From Hirsutella rhossiliensis (taxonomy: Eukaryota; Ascomycota; Sordariomycetes; Hypocreales; Ophiocordycipitaceae), in assembly GCF_020360975.1 (NCBI RefSeq), contig NW_025408671.1:5084001-5148000 (forward strand): 64,000 nucleotides of DNA, read 5' to 3'. Made by a program: the position numbers and the translations under genes. Below, in pieces: positions 36,625 to 48,487 of this stretch (the first letter of the stretch is position 1; each line of letters begins with the position of its first letter). Under the pieces are notes generated by a model. It was not told the origin of the DNA. It was given only the letters and a program-made list of their open reading frames with translations, and ran no database searches.

Positions 36625-39600
36625 TTGACGGCGGCAAACCGAAAGACCGGGTCAGTGGATAATTCAACAACGGACCGCCCGAGAAGCAAGCAAGCTCCTG
36701 GTCTCGCCCTGCCGCTCTACCCGCCGTGGTTCCGCAGCCATCTGAGGGCTGCCCAAGTCTCGGCGGATCACACCGAGACGTCTCGAGTCTCCTTCGCTTC
36801 AAAGCCGGACCCAGCCGTCTCCGTCTCCGTCTCCGTCTCCGGTCCCGGCCCCGGTCCCAGCTCCGGCGTGGCCTCTGAGCCGTTGGCGTGCGTCTCGTGC
36901 CGCCTGCGAAAGCTCCAGTGTGAACACACCAGTCCAACCTGCGCCCGCTACCCAAGGGCAGGCTGCGAATGCATCTATCCCAAGGCGAGGAGGAAGCCGA
37001 TCTTTCAGCACAGGAACGTCAAGGAGCTCGAGGCTCGGCTTGATACGCCCCAATTCCCTTCCACACAGATATTCAGCTCACGCCTCTCATGCCCCATACG
37101 CAGCTCAAGTCGAAGAGTATTTCAGCCATGTCTGCGGCTGCAAGAATGGCACCCGCAACAGTAGCGACGGCGTCGACGGCGCCGTCCCTAATTCGTCCGC
37201 AACGCCCCCGACGAGCCTCTGCTTTGCATGAGAGATTTCACCTCGGAGAGTGGCCCGCTCAGCTCCGACGCTGACGACTTCGGCACGGCCAGCCAGCCGG
37301 CGATCCCTTTGACATGGCCAGTCTTGCCAGGACCAGCGGTTTCGAGGGCGGTGGCCAGTCTATGGGGTTTTGGATACTCAGAGTCGCTCCCTCCGATCGA
37401 GGTGCAGGAAGAGCTGTAAGCAGCCAACCCCTCCCTCCCCCGAGTAGCTACTTGTTGCTCATTCTTTACTCTGTAGCAATCACGCTTTCTTGAACGTTCA
37501 GTACCAATTTATTCTCGTCATCCATGCGGGTCGCTACTATCAGCCGTTCTACCGCGGGCCGCTGCAAAAGCCGCCCATGTGCTTGCAGTATGCCATCTGG
37601 GCCATGACGGCCACCGGACCCTCCAAGTATAACCGGTATTCTCAAGTCTTTTATCAAAGGACCCGGCAGTACGCTGAGGCCGACGAGATGATGGTGAGCT
37701 GTCCTTGGGCTGTTTAGTTCATGGGAGGGGAGGGCGTGCGTGCTGGCCGGATCTCCTGAACCAGGGCCACGGAGAATACTTCATCACCGTTGCCCACGCC
37801 CAAGCCAGGGCCATCATCACTTCTTAGGAGGCAAAGTGCATGCTGTTCACCAGGGCCTCGCTGAGCAGCGCCAAGTGCGTCCAGCTCGTCCAGATGGTGG
37901 GTCTGGATCAGCTCGATGGGGCGACGGACCGTCTGCCTCCGTCTCGGCACCCGCGACGTCCTGGGCCGAGCTAGAGGAACGGCGCCGTGTCTTTTGGGGA
38001 ACCTTTACCTACGACTCGCACGCGAGCATTTGGACGGGCTGGCCGTGCTTGATCGATCCCAGCGACGTAAGTTACGCCCTCTCCTGTGCCACCAGCACCC
38101 TCAGCCAAGGCCAGGTCGTGACCCGGCTCCCGGCCTCCGAGGCGGCCTTCTCTTCTTGATAGGAGGATACGTCGCCGTTTACGGATGTCGTATTCGAGGG
38201 AGCTGTCTAGTACAGCTTCACCGACACCATCATCACCCGCCATATGTTCCGGCTCATTCCCGGCACGCCCACCGGCCGAGCCCGACGGGACGGACCGACG
38301 ACATGCTGCGGGACTCCCTTTGGGAGCGCCACGCGACCTCGACAACAAGATCATCAACGGCTTCATGTTCCAGCCCAACAATCTCCGCTTGCTGCAGAGC
38401 ATCCGCTATCCGACAACCGTCCATACCAACCTCAATCTGCACCACGCCGCCATCGGAATGCAGGAGAAACACAGCCTGCCTGAGTCGGTCAAGCGCAGCA
38501 GCGTATGTCGTCTAAGAACGTCGGCAGAGAAGATTGTCAGCATCGTCAAGATACGTTCTCAATCCACCGCCCTGGTACGGGAGCCTCCTCAAAGCCCAAT
38601 TTCAGCCCACTTGTCTCTGGCCCCCCTCCCCCCCCTCTCCGGGCTTGCTGACTGCTGCAATAAAGGAGTCCCGTGTGTGCAGTGGCGCTCTACTGCGCCG
38701 TGGCTGCATGCGTGTACTTGGCCAAGGACAACCACGACCCGGCCTGACGCCGCTCGACACGTCCAATCTGCGCCTCATCACTCACGCCATGAAGGTGGCC
38801 GGCACTTTGAGATGACCTACAACTTCCTGCAACAGGCGTGCCTGGGCATTGAGGGGAACGGACTGGACGCCTGTCTCAAAGTTCTGAGCCTCAGCAAGTA
38901 CCGGGCCTCATCCAGCGACGCCAAGTGCAGCATTCCCTTGCTGGTTCGAAGCTCCATCTTCAGGGACACAGAGTAATTATCACCCGTATTGTTGGGCAGG
39001 CTGCCGGTAACCCCCAGGGCCTCATTCCGCCGATCCATCTGACGCCGGCGGGTGGCAACGAGCCGCAACTGGGTTCCGGAAGGGGCCTCGGTGCCTTGTG
39101 AGATCTTGTCGGGGGAGACTGCTTCCAGCCAATCGTCCGCATCGTGACGCGCAACCTGACGCCCAAGCGGGCGGATCACGCAAGCCACAAGCGGAAGCAA
39201 GTGTCCACAACCCCCGAGCCCGATGCGGCCAGGGACACGGCCCCGCTCGACGCCGTCATGGGAGAAGAGCTCTCGTGGGGCGTGACGGCTGGCGGGCAGC
39301 GGATGGTGAGCGCGGCGTCTGGCTCTCCCTCGGGATCTGGGCTGCGGCTGTTGCGAGGCGGCGCGGTGGGGGAAGCTTGGTACTTCTTGATCGATCAAGC
39401 TCCTCCCCCTCTTCGTTGCCCAGAACTGGAAGACTCGACACAGTGGTACCGCCAGAGGGCATGGCCAGCACGTCAATTGGAAGCCTCGTAGGACTCGGCA
39501 ACACCTCCGAGGAGAACCGCATTGACCTGCGGCCTTTGCAGGATCGCGTAACGGCGCAGCCAGTGCCGGGCTTCGCGGGAACGCCGGAGGCCGAGAACGA

Positions 39601-39664
39601 GATGGTGTGGGCGCTTCTGGCCGAGATGGTGGGCTGGCACGGTGGCGTGGTGAAGGGTGAATGA
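36625..39664 (+). pseudogene. decayed Zn2Cys6 transcription factor with fungal middle homology domain
   Basis: Remains of one regulator can be followed in order on the plus strand, but no intact frame links them. The zinc cluster (36889-36972) reads CVSCRLRKLQC, then TCARYPRAGCEC: the fifth Cys is a Tyr codon (TAC at 36949-36951). A linker QHRNVKELEARL follows, then LPPIEVQEEL, RYYQPFYRGPLQKPPMCLQ, GHGEYFITVAHAQ and WAELEERRRVFWG blocks. Three further blocks are NKIINGFMFQPNNLRL, LTPLDTSNLRLITHAM and EMTYNFLQQACLGIE. Lesions are an in-frame TAG at 37825-37827, a frameshift at about 37940, tandem TGA TAG at 38157-38162, and TAG at 38208-38210. Further frameshifts lie near 38270-38330 and 38690-38810. 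Several intron borders are still readable. Neighbouring genes are intact, so sequencing error is unlikely to explain all lesions. GC content is not lowered, which argues against strong RIP. Confidence 0.85.
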
Positions 39665-40822
39665 CGCGTCGGGCAAGGAGGCGGGCATGCGAAGTAGGCT
39701 TTGAACATGGGGGAGGAAGGCGCCGGCATGGGCGCAGAGGAGAGGAGGGGCGTCATGACACCAGCTGTTTAACCACCACCCTAGACGATGGAGAAGGCCG
39801 AGATGTGTCAACCTGGCATCGCCATGTTGGCTTGGACATGGCATATGACCCACGGATACAATTCCAATTCTCTCGCCTCGAGTGGCATTCTCCTCTACTC
39901 CTTTGCTGCTCTCCCCGCCCCCTTTTCCCAGCCGGCAGTCCATCATCCACTCCCTGAAGACGCTTGCTGCGCGCGTCGTCATCGGTGGGGCTGAGAGTCG
40001 GCACAGCCGGGCCTCCAAAAACCCCGAATGCCGCACGGGCGCGGCAATCGGCAATCGGCAGCCGGGACCCCCTCCCCACCAGGCCCCACACGGGACGGGC
40101 GCCGCCGGATTGATTCCCCCACCACCTGCTGCAATGGCGTGGTGTTTGATGAGCTGCTCATGGGCGGGAGTCAAACAGCTTGACCGAGGCGGCGTGCGTA
40201 GGACGACGCCCACGTTCTTCCTCCCGGCTCGGCGCCGTTGGACAAACCGGACTGCGGCTCGGGCCTGGAGTTGGGGCTCACTTCACAAATACGGAGTGCG
40301 CCGAGAGTGCGCTGGGAGATGCACGCCGTGCGGGACAGGGCAGCAGACGACAGTAGTCCATCATTGCATGCACGCGCAGTCAAGGCGGCAACCAAACTCG
40401 GCATCGAAACGTCTTCACTTCATTAACAGTGCCGCCCATGCCTTGCCCAACCTGCCCGTCCAGACACCCGTCCATGCGACTCCCATGGTGAAAGCCCGGC
40501 ATCCAGCCAAGCCCGGCCCAGCCATGTACGTCGCGAATGACCATCACACCGCCCGTAGACGCCATCCCTGACCTTGAATAAAAAAAAACCATTCTTGGGT
40601 TCTATCCCAAATGGTGTACCAAGCAGCCCTTCAGGCATGCCCGCTTGCCCCAGCCGTTCAAAACGCCGTCGCCATGCACGCAATGTTTTCCAGAAAAGCG
40701 AGGAAAAATCCTGAGGGATGGGGATATAAGTAAAGGAACCTGCCCTTAGGCTCCCTTGGCCAATTTGTCGTAGTCTCGGCAGCAACAACGCCCAGGAAGA
40801 GACGCCGACTCAAAAGCGCAGC
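39665..40822. other. intergenic, nothing recognised
   Basis: About 1.15 kb between the pseudogene and the 3' end of the convergent protease gene. Frames on both strands lack conserved pattern. A TACGGAGTG variant of the dispersed motif lies at 40290-40298. The short A-run at about 40580-40588 is the only notable low-complexity stretch. Confidence 0.4.
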
Positions 40823-42347
40823 TCACGAAACAAAGCCAGCGAATCCTACCAGCAAGCTCAAGGCCAGGGTCAGCGCCACCGGGGCCAGCGAGGGCGCCGG
40901 GACGCCCGCGGCGCCATTCTTGTTCGAGTTGCCGTTGCGCGACGACCGGTCGGGAATGCCCGAGGTCGCCGCGACCGGCTTCTGCGCCGCGACGGCCTGT
41001 GGCACCGCGTTGGCCCCCGTGCCAATTTCCGCAATGTCCGATCCGGTGGCATTGAAATTCGTCTTGGCCAGAGAGATCTTGTTGTTCCCCATGTCGTAGA
41101 CGACGTAGGCGCTGCGCAGAAACGTGTCGCCAAGGACGCTGATGGAGTTGTCAGAGGGCAGGATGCCACAGTAGCAGGCCGGCGTGCCGTCGCCAAAGGC
41201 CATGGGCCGACCCGAGGGCAGCTCCGTCGGGTCGATGACCACCTCGCGGAGGGGCACGTCGATGACGGCCGGATCGCTGAAGCGAAAGGTTAGGTTTGTG
41301 TCTTGGTTGCGCAGTGAGCAGGGCACGTAGGCGACGCCGTCACCCTGCTCGAACTGGGCGTTGAGGGCCTTGTAGATGGGCTGGATCAGGTTGTTGGGCA
41401 GGTAGGTGAAGGAGGAGCCCGAGTCGAGGAGGACGGCAAGGGCCATGTTGTCGCCCGCCGTGGTCCCGCCGACGCTGAGGCCCGTCAAGGTGATGTAGAA
41501 CTCGACAAATTGGTCGTCGACCTTCTGGATAGGCAGGCTGACGAGTTGGCCCTTGAAGCGCGCCTTGTCGATGCCGCCAAAGAGGATGGTGCCGTCCTGG
41601 GCGTCGATGTCGTTGAGCCAGAGGCTGTACGCACTCGAGGCGATGATGCTGTCCTTGGCCATCTTGGCCGGCAGGTTGTCGTACTGCGTCTTTTTAAAGC
41701 GCGCGATGGGGGCCTCGTTGGCGGGATAGCCGACGCCGAGGACAGCCTGGGGCGAGGTGCTGGTGTAGCCGACGCCAAACTGAAAGTTCTGGATCTCCTG
41801 GCCGAAGAGGCGGAGGGTGTCGGTGACATAGTCGCCCGAGGCGCCGGAGCCGTCCACGTACGAGATATTGAAGAAGCTTCCGATGTAGTTGTAAGATGAG
41901 GATGAGTTGGCATTATAGGTGCCCGAGGCGGCGCATGGCCGCGACTTGAGCGAGCACAGGTCGGATTTGGCCGTGTTGATCCACAGGTCGCTGCTGCCAG
42001 TGTCCAAGTGCATCCGCACGGGCTGCGGCGGGTTGCCCAGGGTGCCGTTGAGAAAGTAGAGAATCTCCTGGGGTTGCGGCTGTCAGCTGTTGCTCGTATG
42101 GAAGAGGAATGACGGGCAGCTTGGGCAAACAGAGGTAACCTACATGATTGTCCATGGTAGCGTTGACTGATCCGGCGCGCTTCCGTAGCCGCTTGGCATC
42201 ATTGGCTATCGGGTCGCGGACTACCTGGCGACGCAGGTTGAGACCAAGCACGCGTGGCGAGCCATCTTGGCGTTTGCCGGGAGACAGGCCGGCGGCGGGC
42301 GTGGGGATGATGGTGCCGAGGGCGAGAAGGAGCGTCGTCGACTTCAT
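40823..42347 (-). CDS. pepsin-family aspartic protease, probably GPI-anchored (yapsin/OpsB-like)
   Basis: A secreted aspartyl endopeptidase acting at the cell surface. Two exons, 42347-42144 and 42067-40823, give about 482 aa. The signal peptide is MKSTTLLLALGTIIPTPAAG. A propeptide with basic processing sites (LRKRAGS near residue 55-60) follows. The first catalytic Asp is in DTGSS (residue 90) and the second in DSGSS (about residue 283). The Tyr flap region is near FFNISYVDGSGASGDYVTDTL. The C-terminus has a Ser/Asn-rich linker (SSRNGNSNKNGAAG) and a final hydrophobic stretch, a typical GPI-attachment signal. Cys pairs (CSLKSRPC, CYC) fit the family. An ATG twelve codons upstream would put polar residues before the signal peptide, so the inner ATG was preferred. 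The substrate is unknown; wall-protein processing is the usual role of yapsins. Confidence 0.9.
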
Positions 42348-44491
42348 TGTCCAAGATTCATTCCGGCACAAGTATCTTTCCAAAAAGAGAAGGAAAAGAA
42401 AACAAACACCGAGCGCTGGCTCTCCGATTACCCTCGTCGATTCACTTATGCCGACTTAGAGGACCAGACACTGGAGGAGAAGTTGTAAAGAGCGGGAAAC
42501 GCAAATCGTTGAATCCGAAGCAGCGGCACAAGGAAGCCCAATGCCGATCCCGAAGAGTGTTTGCGAAGAGCCAAAGATGAAGGTCTCGCAGAGACAGGTG
42601 AATGACCAAAGGTGGTGGAGGTCGTGAATGTTTCTTCGATAGGGAGAGACGGACAGGAAGGAGAGGATAGACGAGGAGGAGACGTGACGGTGTCGATGGT
42701 GACGACGACGGCGACGACGACGAGGAGGTGGTGACGGAGGCGGAGTCGGAGTCGGAACGGTAGAACTCGTCTAGTTCAACGAGGACGCCGTGGGTGTAGT
42801 GAAGAGAAGGGACAGGGCAGGCGGGCGAAGATAGGCCGAGGAGAGACGGAGAGAGCGGCAAATCGGCAGCGATTTGCCGGGCACGACACGACGGAGTTCG
42901 CCTCAAAGAAGGTCGACGACGATCCGAGCAAAGGCCCAGCTGCCAGGCGTGGGCTCTCCACATCGGGAGAATATGATACCCCCGATACTTGGATGAAACG
43001 GGCCCGGGCATGACGACGGTTCGTGCGGGTGGGCCGTCGACGACTTCTTTCCTGAGAGGGAGAGAAGCTGGAGAAGATTAGTCACGTCGACACAGGAGAG
43101 AGAGAGACGGAGAGAACGAGAGAGGCTAAACTCAAACGTGCCAACTCACGACGCGCGGACCGAAACGCTTGCTGTGCGAAGATGCACGGCCGGGCGCAAG
43201 CCCAGCCTCAAACGGAGCACCGCCGCCGCCGTGGGCCCGTCTGCCTCTGGGCGGCGTCATTTTGTGCGTGTCGGGGCAGTTGCGTAGACGAATGGTTGAG
43301 CCGAGTTTTCCGTGGTCGACCGACGATGACGACGACGACGACGACGAAGCTGTCATCAAATCAAGCCGACGTTGACCAACCCCCTCCCGGAACCGAGGCA
43401 CCAAAAGGCAATGGTCAAGGGCGACGGCAACAGGGGGGATAAGATGGGAATAGCCCGTCGACAGCTCAAATCTGTCCTCCCTCCCGATGCAGAGAAGGTA
43501 GAACAAAGGAAGAACTAAGTTAGAAGAGAGCGGGTTGTGTGTGTCCAGGAATAGACAAAGACGTGGACGGGGTTGATACACCGTTACACAAATGCGTGTA
43601 CAAGGGTACAAGCACGTTCATTCGCTAGGTACCCCTGAGTTCACATGCTGTATTTGATTTATTCTAGGGCTCTTTTAGTGGCTACCTACTTGCCTACAGT
43701 ACATCCCTACAGTGGCGAACAGGCGGTACAAAACCACTTCGAGCGCACTCCGCCCTCCTGCACCCACTGTACCAGTACTGTACTCCGTAAGGCGCACGCC
43801 GTAAGGCCCCTGCCCTGCATCTGCCATGCCCAAAACACACATGAGACGCCCTGGCTGACTTGCCAAGGACTGTAGCTTCTTCGCCGCCTTTTCTTGACCG
43901 TCTGGGATGAATAGACGACGTGGCAGGTAGGATAGGTAGTCCCAGGCCAGGTACTGTTGACATTTGTATTCGCTCATCTTGCGCCCTCTCCCGTCGCATC
44001 TCGTTTGGATCTTCTGTCCATCCTCCTCCGTCTCCATCTCTTTTTCCATATCTCCTCCTATCTCTCCTTCTACTTCCTTATAGCTCTGCTCCTCCTCTCC
44101 CTCCTCCTCCTCCTCCTCCTCCTCCTCCTCCTCCTTCACTCTCCCTCTCCTCACTTCTCCCTCCCCGGCGCATCTACACTCCCGTCTTACGGCGTCTCGA
44201 CACGCGGCCCTACAATATATGGCCAATTGCAACTCGCAGCCACCGCCAGGCAGCCGTTTCTCCCAGGCTCCAAAGCTATGAGATGCGGCTGAAAGACCAG
44301 TCTCGCGGGGCTGGGAGCCAGGCAGACAGCCCTCCTTCAACGACGTAGCAAAGGCGTCTTGTAGATAACATCTACCTCGCCTCCACCTAAAGGGAGCCCC
44401 AATCCGTAGCCCAACCACCTCCCATTCAACTCTTCCACGGCTCTGCTCTCCCCGGGTCTCCCACCCCGCGACGCTGCCGTCTTCAACAAAC
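42348..44491. promoter_or_regulatory. 2.1-kb divergent promoter region with microsatellites
   Basis: Separates the protease (leftward) from the V-ATPase c-like gene (rightward). It holds a GACGAC run at about 43321-43347, a TACTCCGTA motif at 43781-43789 and a strong pyrimidine tract with (CTC)n at about 44086-44135. No coding frame is convincing. The pyrimidine tract lies about 350 bases before the proteolipid ATG and may be promoter DNA. Confidence 0.45.
44086..44135. repeat. (CTC)n microsatellite in a pyrimidine tract
   Basis: About a dozen CTC units lie within a longer C/T-only stretch (about 44026-44165). They are non-coding and upstream of the V-ATPase c-like gene. Confidence 0.85.
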
Positions 44492-45254
44492 ATGGATCCC
44501 GCCTTTGTCGCAAACATGGAGCGCTGGTCTGTCTGCCTGTCCATACTCGCGCCTCCCGGCCTTGACTGATGCTCCCTGCCTCCTATTCCAGCCCCATGTA
44601 CGCTGTCAGTCGACTCCTCTCCAGCCCACCTTGACATCCGCTCATGCCTCGCCTAGTCCTTCTTCAGTGCCATGGGTTGCGCCAGCTCCATCATCCTCTC
44701 CACCTTCGGCGCCTCCTACGGCACCGCAAAGTCTGCCGGCGCCATCTTTGCCTCTGGCATCATGCGCCCTGACCGGCTAATGCAGAACATGTGCGTCCCC
44801 CTTTGCCGCCAAGATGCCGCGAGGAACGGGACTCTCAGGCGCCTGGCTGACCGACGGCTCCCGTCCCGACAGCCTCTGCGCCATCATGGCCCAGATCCTC
44901 TCCATATACGGCCTGGTCGCCAGCGTCATCATCGTAAACAACACCATGGAGAAGATGCCCGCCCACACTGCCTTCCTCCATCTTGGCGCAGGGTTGGCCT
45001 GCGGTCTCTGCGGCCTGGCTGCCGGCTTCGCCATCGGCATAGTCGGCGACGCTGGCGGTGCGTTCCGGATCCGCGGGGCCGCGCTCTTGACGCTGACAAT
45101 ATTGGCAGTCCGCGCGAGCACCCAGCAGCCACGCCTGTATATTGGCATGGTCCTCATCCTCATCTTCGCCGAGGTCTTGGGTCTCTACGGCATCGTCGTG
45201 TCAATCCTCATGATCACGCGCTCTACCATGGACGTCACCCAGTGCAAGTACTGA
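44492..45254 (+). CDS. V-ATPase proteolipid subunit c paralogue (Vma3/Vma11-like)
   Basis: A proteolipid of the V-ATPase membrane ring, which carries protons across the vacuolar membrane. Five exons (44492-44526, 44592-44604, 44657-44790, 44873-45057, 45109-45254) give about 170 aa; exon 2 is only 13 bases. Four transmembrane helices are evident. The start PMYASFFSAMGCASSI parallels the canonical PVYAPFFGAMGC. Helix 4 retains the proton-carrying Glu in LILIFAEVLGLYG, and GDAGVRASTQQPR matches the canonical GDAGVRGTAQQPR loop. It diverges in helix 1-2, where YGTAKSAGAIFASG replaces the usual GTAKSGVGI, and NILCAIMAQI replaces NIVPVIMAGI. It therefore looks like a subunit c paralogue rather than the ordinary c, c' or c''. 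The c-type tail with a C-terminal Cys is kept. Vps18 is convergent 124 bases away. Confidence 0.85.
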
Positions 45255-45378
45255 CGGGGGAATACATGTGATTCGCAACCTGGCAATCGGCGCCAAGTAG
45301 TTGTAGAGCCCTCGCTCGTGCCTCGCTCAACCGCCGACAGGTCCAAGTTCAAGCGACAGGGGTTCTCGGCTCACCAAA

Positions 45379-48300
45379 TCACAGAGCCCATTCTTCCCGG
45401 TTGTCGTTTCGCGTCACAAACGGCTCATCGATTCTCTTAATGGCAAAGTCGCTGCAAAGTATACTAATGCCCAGTCAGTAAAACGGCCATTGCCCCAGCA
45501 CTCTCAGTGGTTCCCCTGAAAAGGCGCAACCGAGGCGTGAGACGGTGATGTGTGAAAGGGAGGGAAGGATGGAGAGAAAGGTTGGGGGAAATACCACGCG
45601 GAAGCTACCAGAGAATCCAGCTCGGCCACCACGGCCTCCCTCTTGGAGCCGTTGACCAGGCCCTTGTGAATCTGTGTTTGGAGCTCCCGGATCCTCGACG
45701 ACTTGCTCATCCCAGACTGCTCCAGCACCTTGCGCCCCATGCAGTCCGAGTGGAACGAGTGCTGGCACGGAAAGACAAAAAACTGCCTGCTGAGCAGCGG
45801 CAGCCCGCACACGTAGCACTTTTCCCCCGGCTCCACAATCGCGTATCGGTGGTCCAGCGCCGCAATATCCAGCTTGATGTTGGTCGCCGTCTGCGAAGAC
45901 TCTTCCATCTCCTTCTTTAGGTTGTCAATGTTGCGGCTGTAGTCCTCGAGCGCCCCGCAGATCTCCTCCTTGAAGTCGTCAATCACGACAAAGTCGGGGG
46001 AAAAGGGCATCAGGTCCTCGATCCTGAGCAGCTCGCATCGCTTGAGGAACTCAATGGCCGTCTTGATGCCGTCCGACTTGGCAATGACCTTGCGCGCCAC
46101 CGCCAGCCACAGTCTCTTGCGCAGCTGCGGGTTCGACATGGCCCGGTCGGCAATCACCGCGCCCAGCTCCACCTCGTCGTGAGACAGCGCCAGGTCGACG
46201 GCTTGGAGATATTGGCCCATGCTGGTGTATATGTGGACGCACGAGAGCGTGCGGTGGTGTTGGATGCAGAGCCGCAGGGCAAAGTCTTGGTCGTAGCGCG
46301 GTTCGTCGCCCTGAGCTTGCAGGTACGACAGGAGACCCGACTCGTCCTTGGAGGGATGCGAGGCGTAGATGGACACGAGCGTGTTGTGGACCGCCGCGTC
46401 CTTGGAGTTGAGCTGGAAGACGACGTAGTTGAGGTATCGGATTGCCTGGTTCTGCGCGTTGACCTCGCCAGGCAGGTTGCGGTTGTACTCGAGCAGGGCC
46501 GGGATGAGACTGCGCGGGTTGAGGTCGGCGTGTCTCATCAGGATATCCGCCGTCTCCTGCGGCGCGCGCGTCATGAGGACGCTGCTGTACCGGTAAAAGA
46601 CGTCGGGGTCCGTCTGCTTCTTGAGGACGGCCAGGGCCTCGGGCCATCGCTCGCGCTGGACCCAGTACGACAGGACATAGTTGTAGTCGTTGACGGCGTC
46701 GGCAAAGTACAGCAGCTCCGCTTCGCGTCCGTGGCTGCTGATGACGTCGTAGACCATGCTGCGGTCCAAGTCGCCCTTGTACTTGCCGACAAACTCCTCA
46801 TACTCCTTTCGCACAGCCTCGAGCAGCTTCCGCGACTCGCCCGTGCTCAGGCTCTCCGACAGCTCCGCCTGCGTCATGATGGTGTCGTCGAGAGAGTTGA
46901 GCTTGGCCATGAACACTTCGACCAGCCAGCCCGCCACCATGATCCGCTGCATGGCGGCAGACTTGCTGGCCGTGGCCAGTTTGGTCAGGAGGAACTGCCG
47001 GAGGGCGTCGGGCTGGTTGTTGTCGATAATGCTCAGTGCAATGTCCTCGAACGGCTTGTTGCTCCGGCCATATACCGTGGCCGCTTCGTTCCAGTGGCCC
47101 TTCTTGGCCAAATGATCGCCGTATGCCGCTGCCACCGTCTCCTTTTGCGTCCGAGTGTGCGCATGCTGCAGCGCCGGCTCAAACTGCTTGTTGTCCATCA
47201 TGATTTGCCAAATGTCCCGGTCCTCGTCACGCACCACAATCTCGTGGATCTCGTCCGACGTGAATAACCAGAAGGTGTTTTTCTGCATATCCACCGAGAA
47301 GCCTATGGCCCTCTGGCCAGCACCGAGAACCTCGTGCTCCGAGACCAACTTGCCCGTCAGACGGTTCGTGGCAACGACGCGGCCACCGACGAGGCTGATG
47401 ATGTGCCACTGAGTGAGCGCCATGGCATCAATCGTCTCCGAGGCCGGCCGTCGCCTGCCCGACGATTCCGCTGTGAGCATCTGCGCCACGCCCAGCATCT
47501 TTGACTCGGAAAACACGCGCGAGCCCAGGCTGTTGTCCGCCGGGGTGTTGGAGAGCTTCCCATGAAAGATGCCATGGGATGACAGCCAGGCGTATGCTCG
47601 GTCGGGGGCGTCCTCGGAGTATGGGTTCATTTCGGGGACGTCTGGGGACAGGGCCAGGGTCGAGTAGGCTGGCGACTGCGGGCGAGACAGCTCGTGAACG
47701 ACGGGCTGCTCCGACTCAAAGAGCCTCGTGTAGGCCGAGCCACTACCGTCGTGTGCATGGCCGAGCTTGCCGACGAGGTGGAATATCCTGCTCTGCGTGG
47801 CAATGACGACCCTCCGCAGGTCCGACTTTGTGTGCAGGTTGTCGACCCACAAGCCCGTGATGGGCCCATCGGGCAGCTTGTGCAGGGTTTTCAGATGCTT
47901 CACCTCCTTCTTGTAGAACTCGTGGGACATTTCGATGAAGGCTTCGTAGATGTTGCCATCGGCGGCGCCCAGCAGGATTTCTCGCGTAGACGCAGTCGGC
48001 AGGGAAGGGTTCCAGGCAACGCTCTCAATCGTGACGCCGCGCAGGCGGCCCAACGGGCGCGGTTGCTTCGACTGCGAGTGCAGGTAGTAGTTTTCACCCA
48101 GAGCAGTGCAGATGAGGAGATGCGACGCGGTCGGGTCGAGAAACATGCGGCGTATGACGCCAACCTCGGACGACTTCTTGGGCAAGTCGATGTCTGCAAG
48201 CCTGTGAGCCTCATTCGCTTCACCGCCAGGCGTTTTCGGCCGTGGCGATGGCGCATGCCCTGCGCGGACTCACCGTCAATGTCCTCTGGGCGGTTGAGAT

Positions 48301-48487
48301 CGATGCGCAGGATGCGTCCGTTGGAGAGGGCGAGGATGATGACATTGTTGGCCACCTGCGCGGCGACAAAGTCGGCGGCGATGGAGAACTGAAGCTGGAC
48401 TCGCTCGACGGTGAAAATGGGCAGGTTGTCGTCGAGTCCGGGGCCGGCGTCGGCGGCGACGAAGCCATCATTGAGGTCGAGGGACAT
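45379..48487 (-). CDS. vps18: Vps18/Pep3, HOPS/CORVET core subunit with RING domain
   Basis: A core subunit of the CORVET and HOPS tethering complexes for endosome and vacuole fusion. Exons 48487-48274, 48193-45595 and 45451-45379 give about 961 aa. The N-terminal half is a beta-propeller (Pep3/Vps18 domain, residues about 30-420) with EVGVIRRMFLDPTASHLLI and GPITGLWVDN. The middle is an alpha-solenoid (clathrin-type repeats) with YIVVFQ-like YLNYVVFQLNSKDAAVHN and LIPALLEYN. A coiled-coil precedes the C-terminal RING-like motif CYVCGLPLL, then FPCQHSFHSDCMG. Intron 2 removes 143 bases near the end; without it the frame would give a spurious tail. With it the protein ends CDFAIKRIDEPFV, the conserved family end. 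The length agrees with fungal orthologues. Confidence 0.93.

Noticed and set aside
46179..47267. 362-codon frame antisense to vps18
   Set aside because: It is a shadow frame created by third-position GC bias of the real gene.
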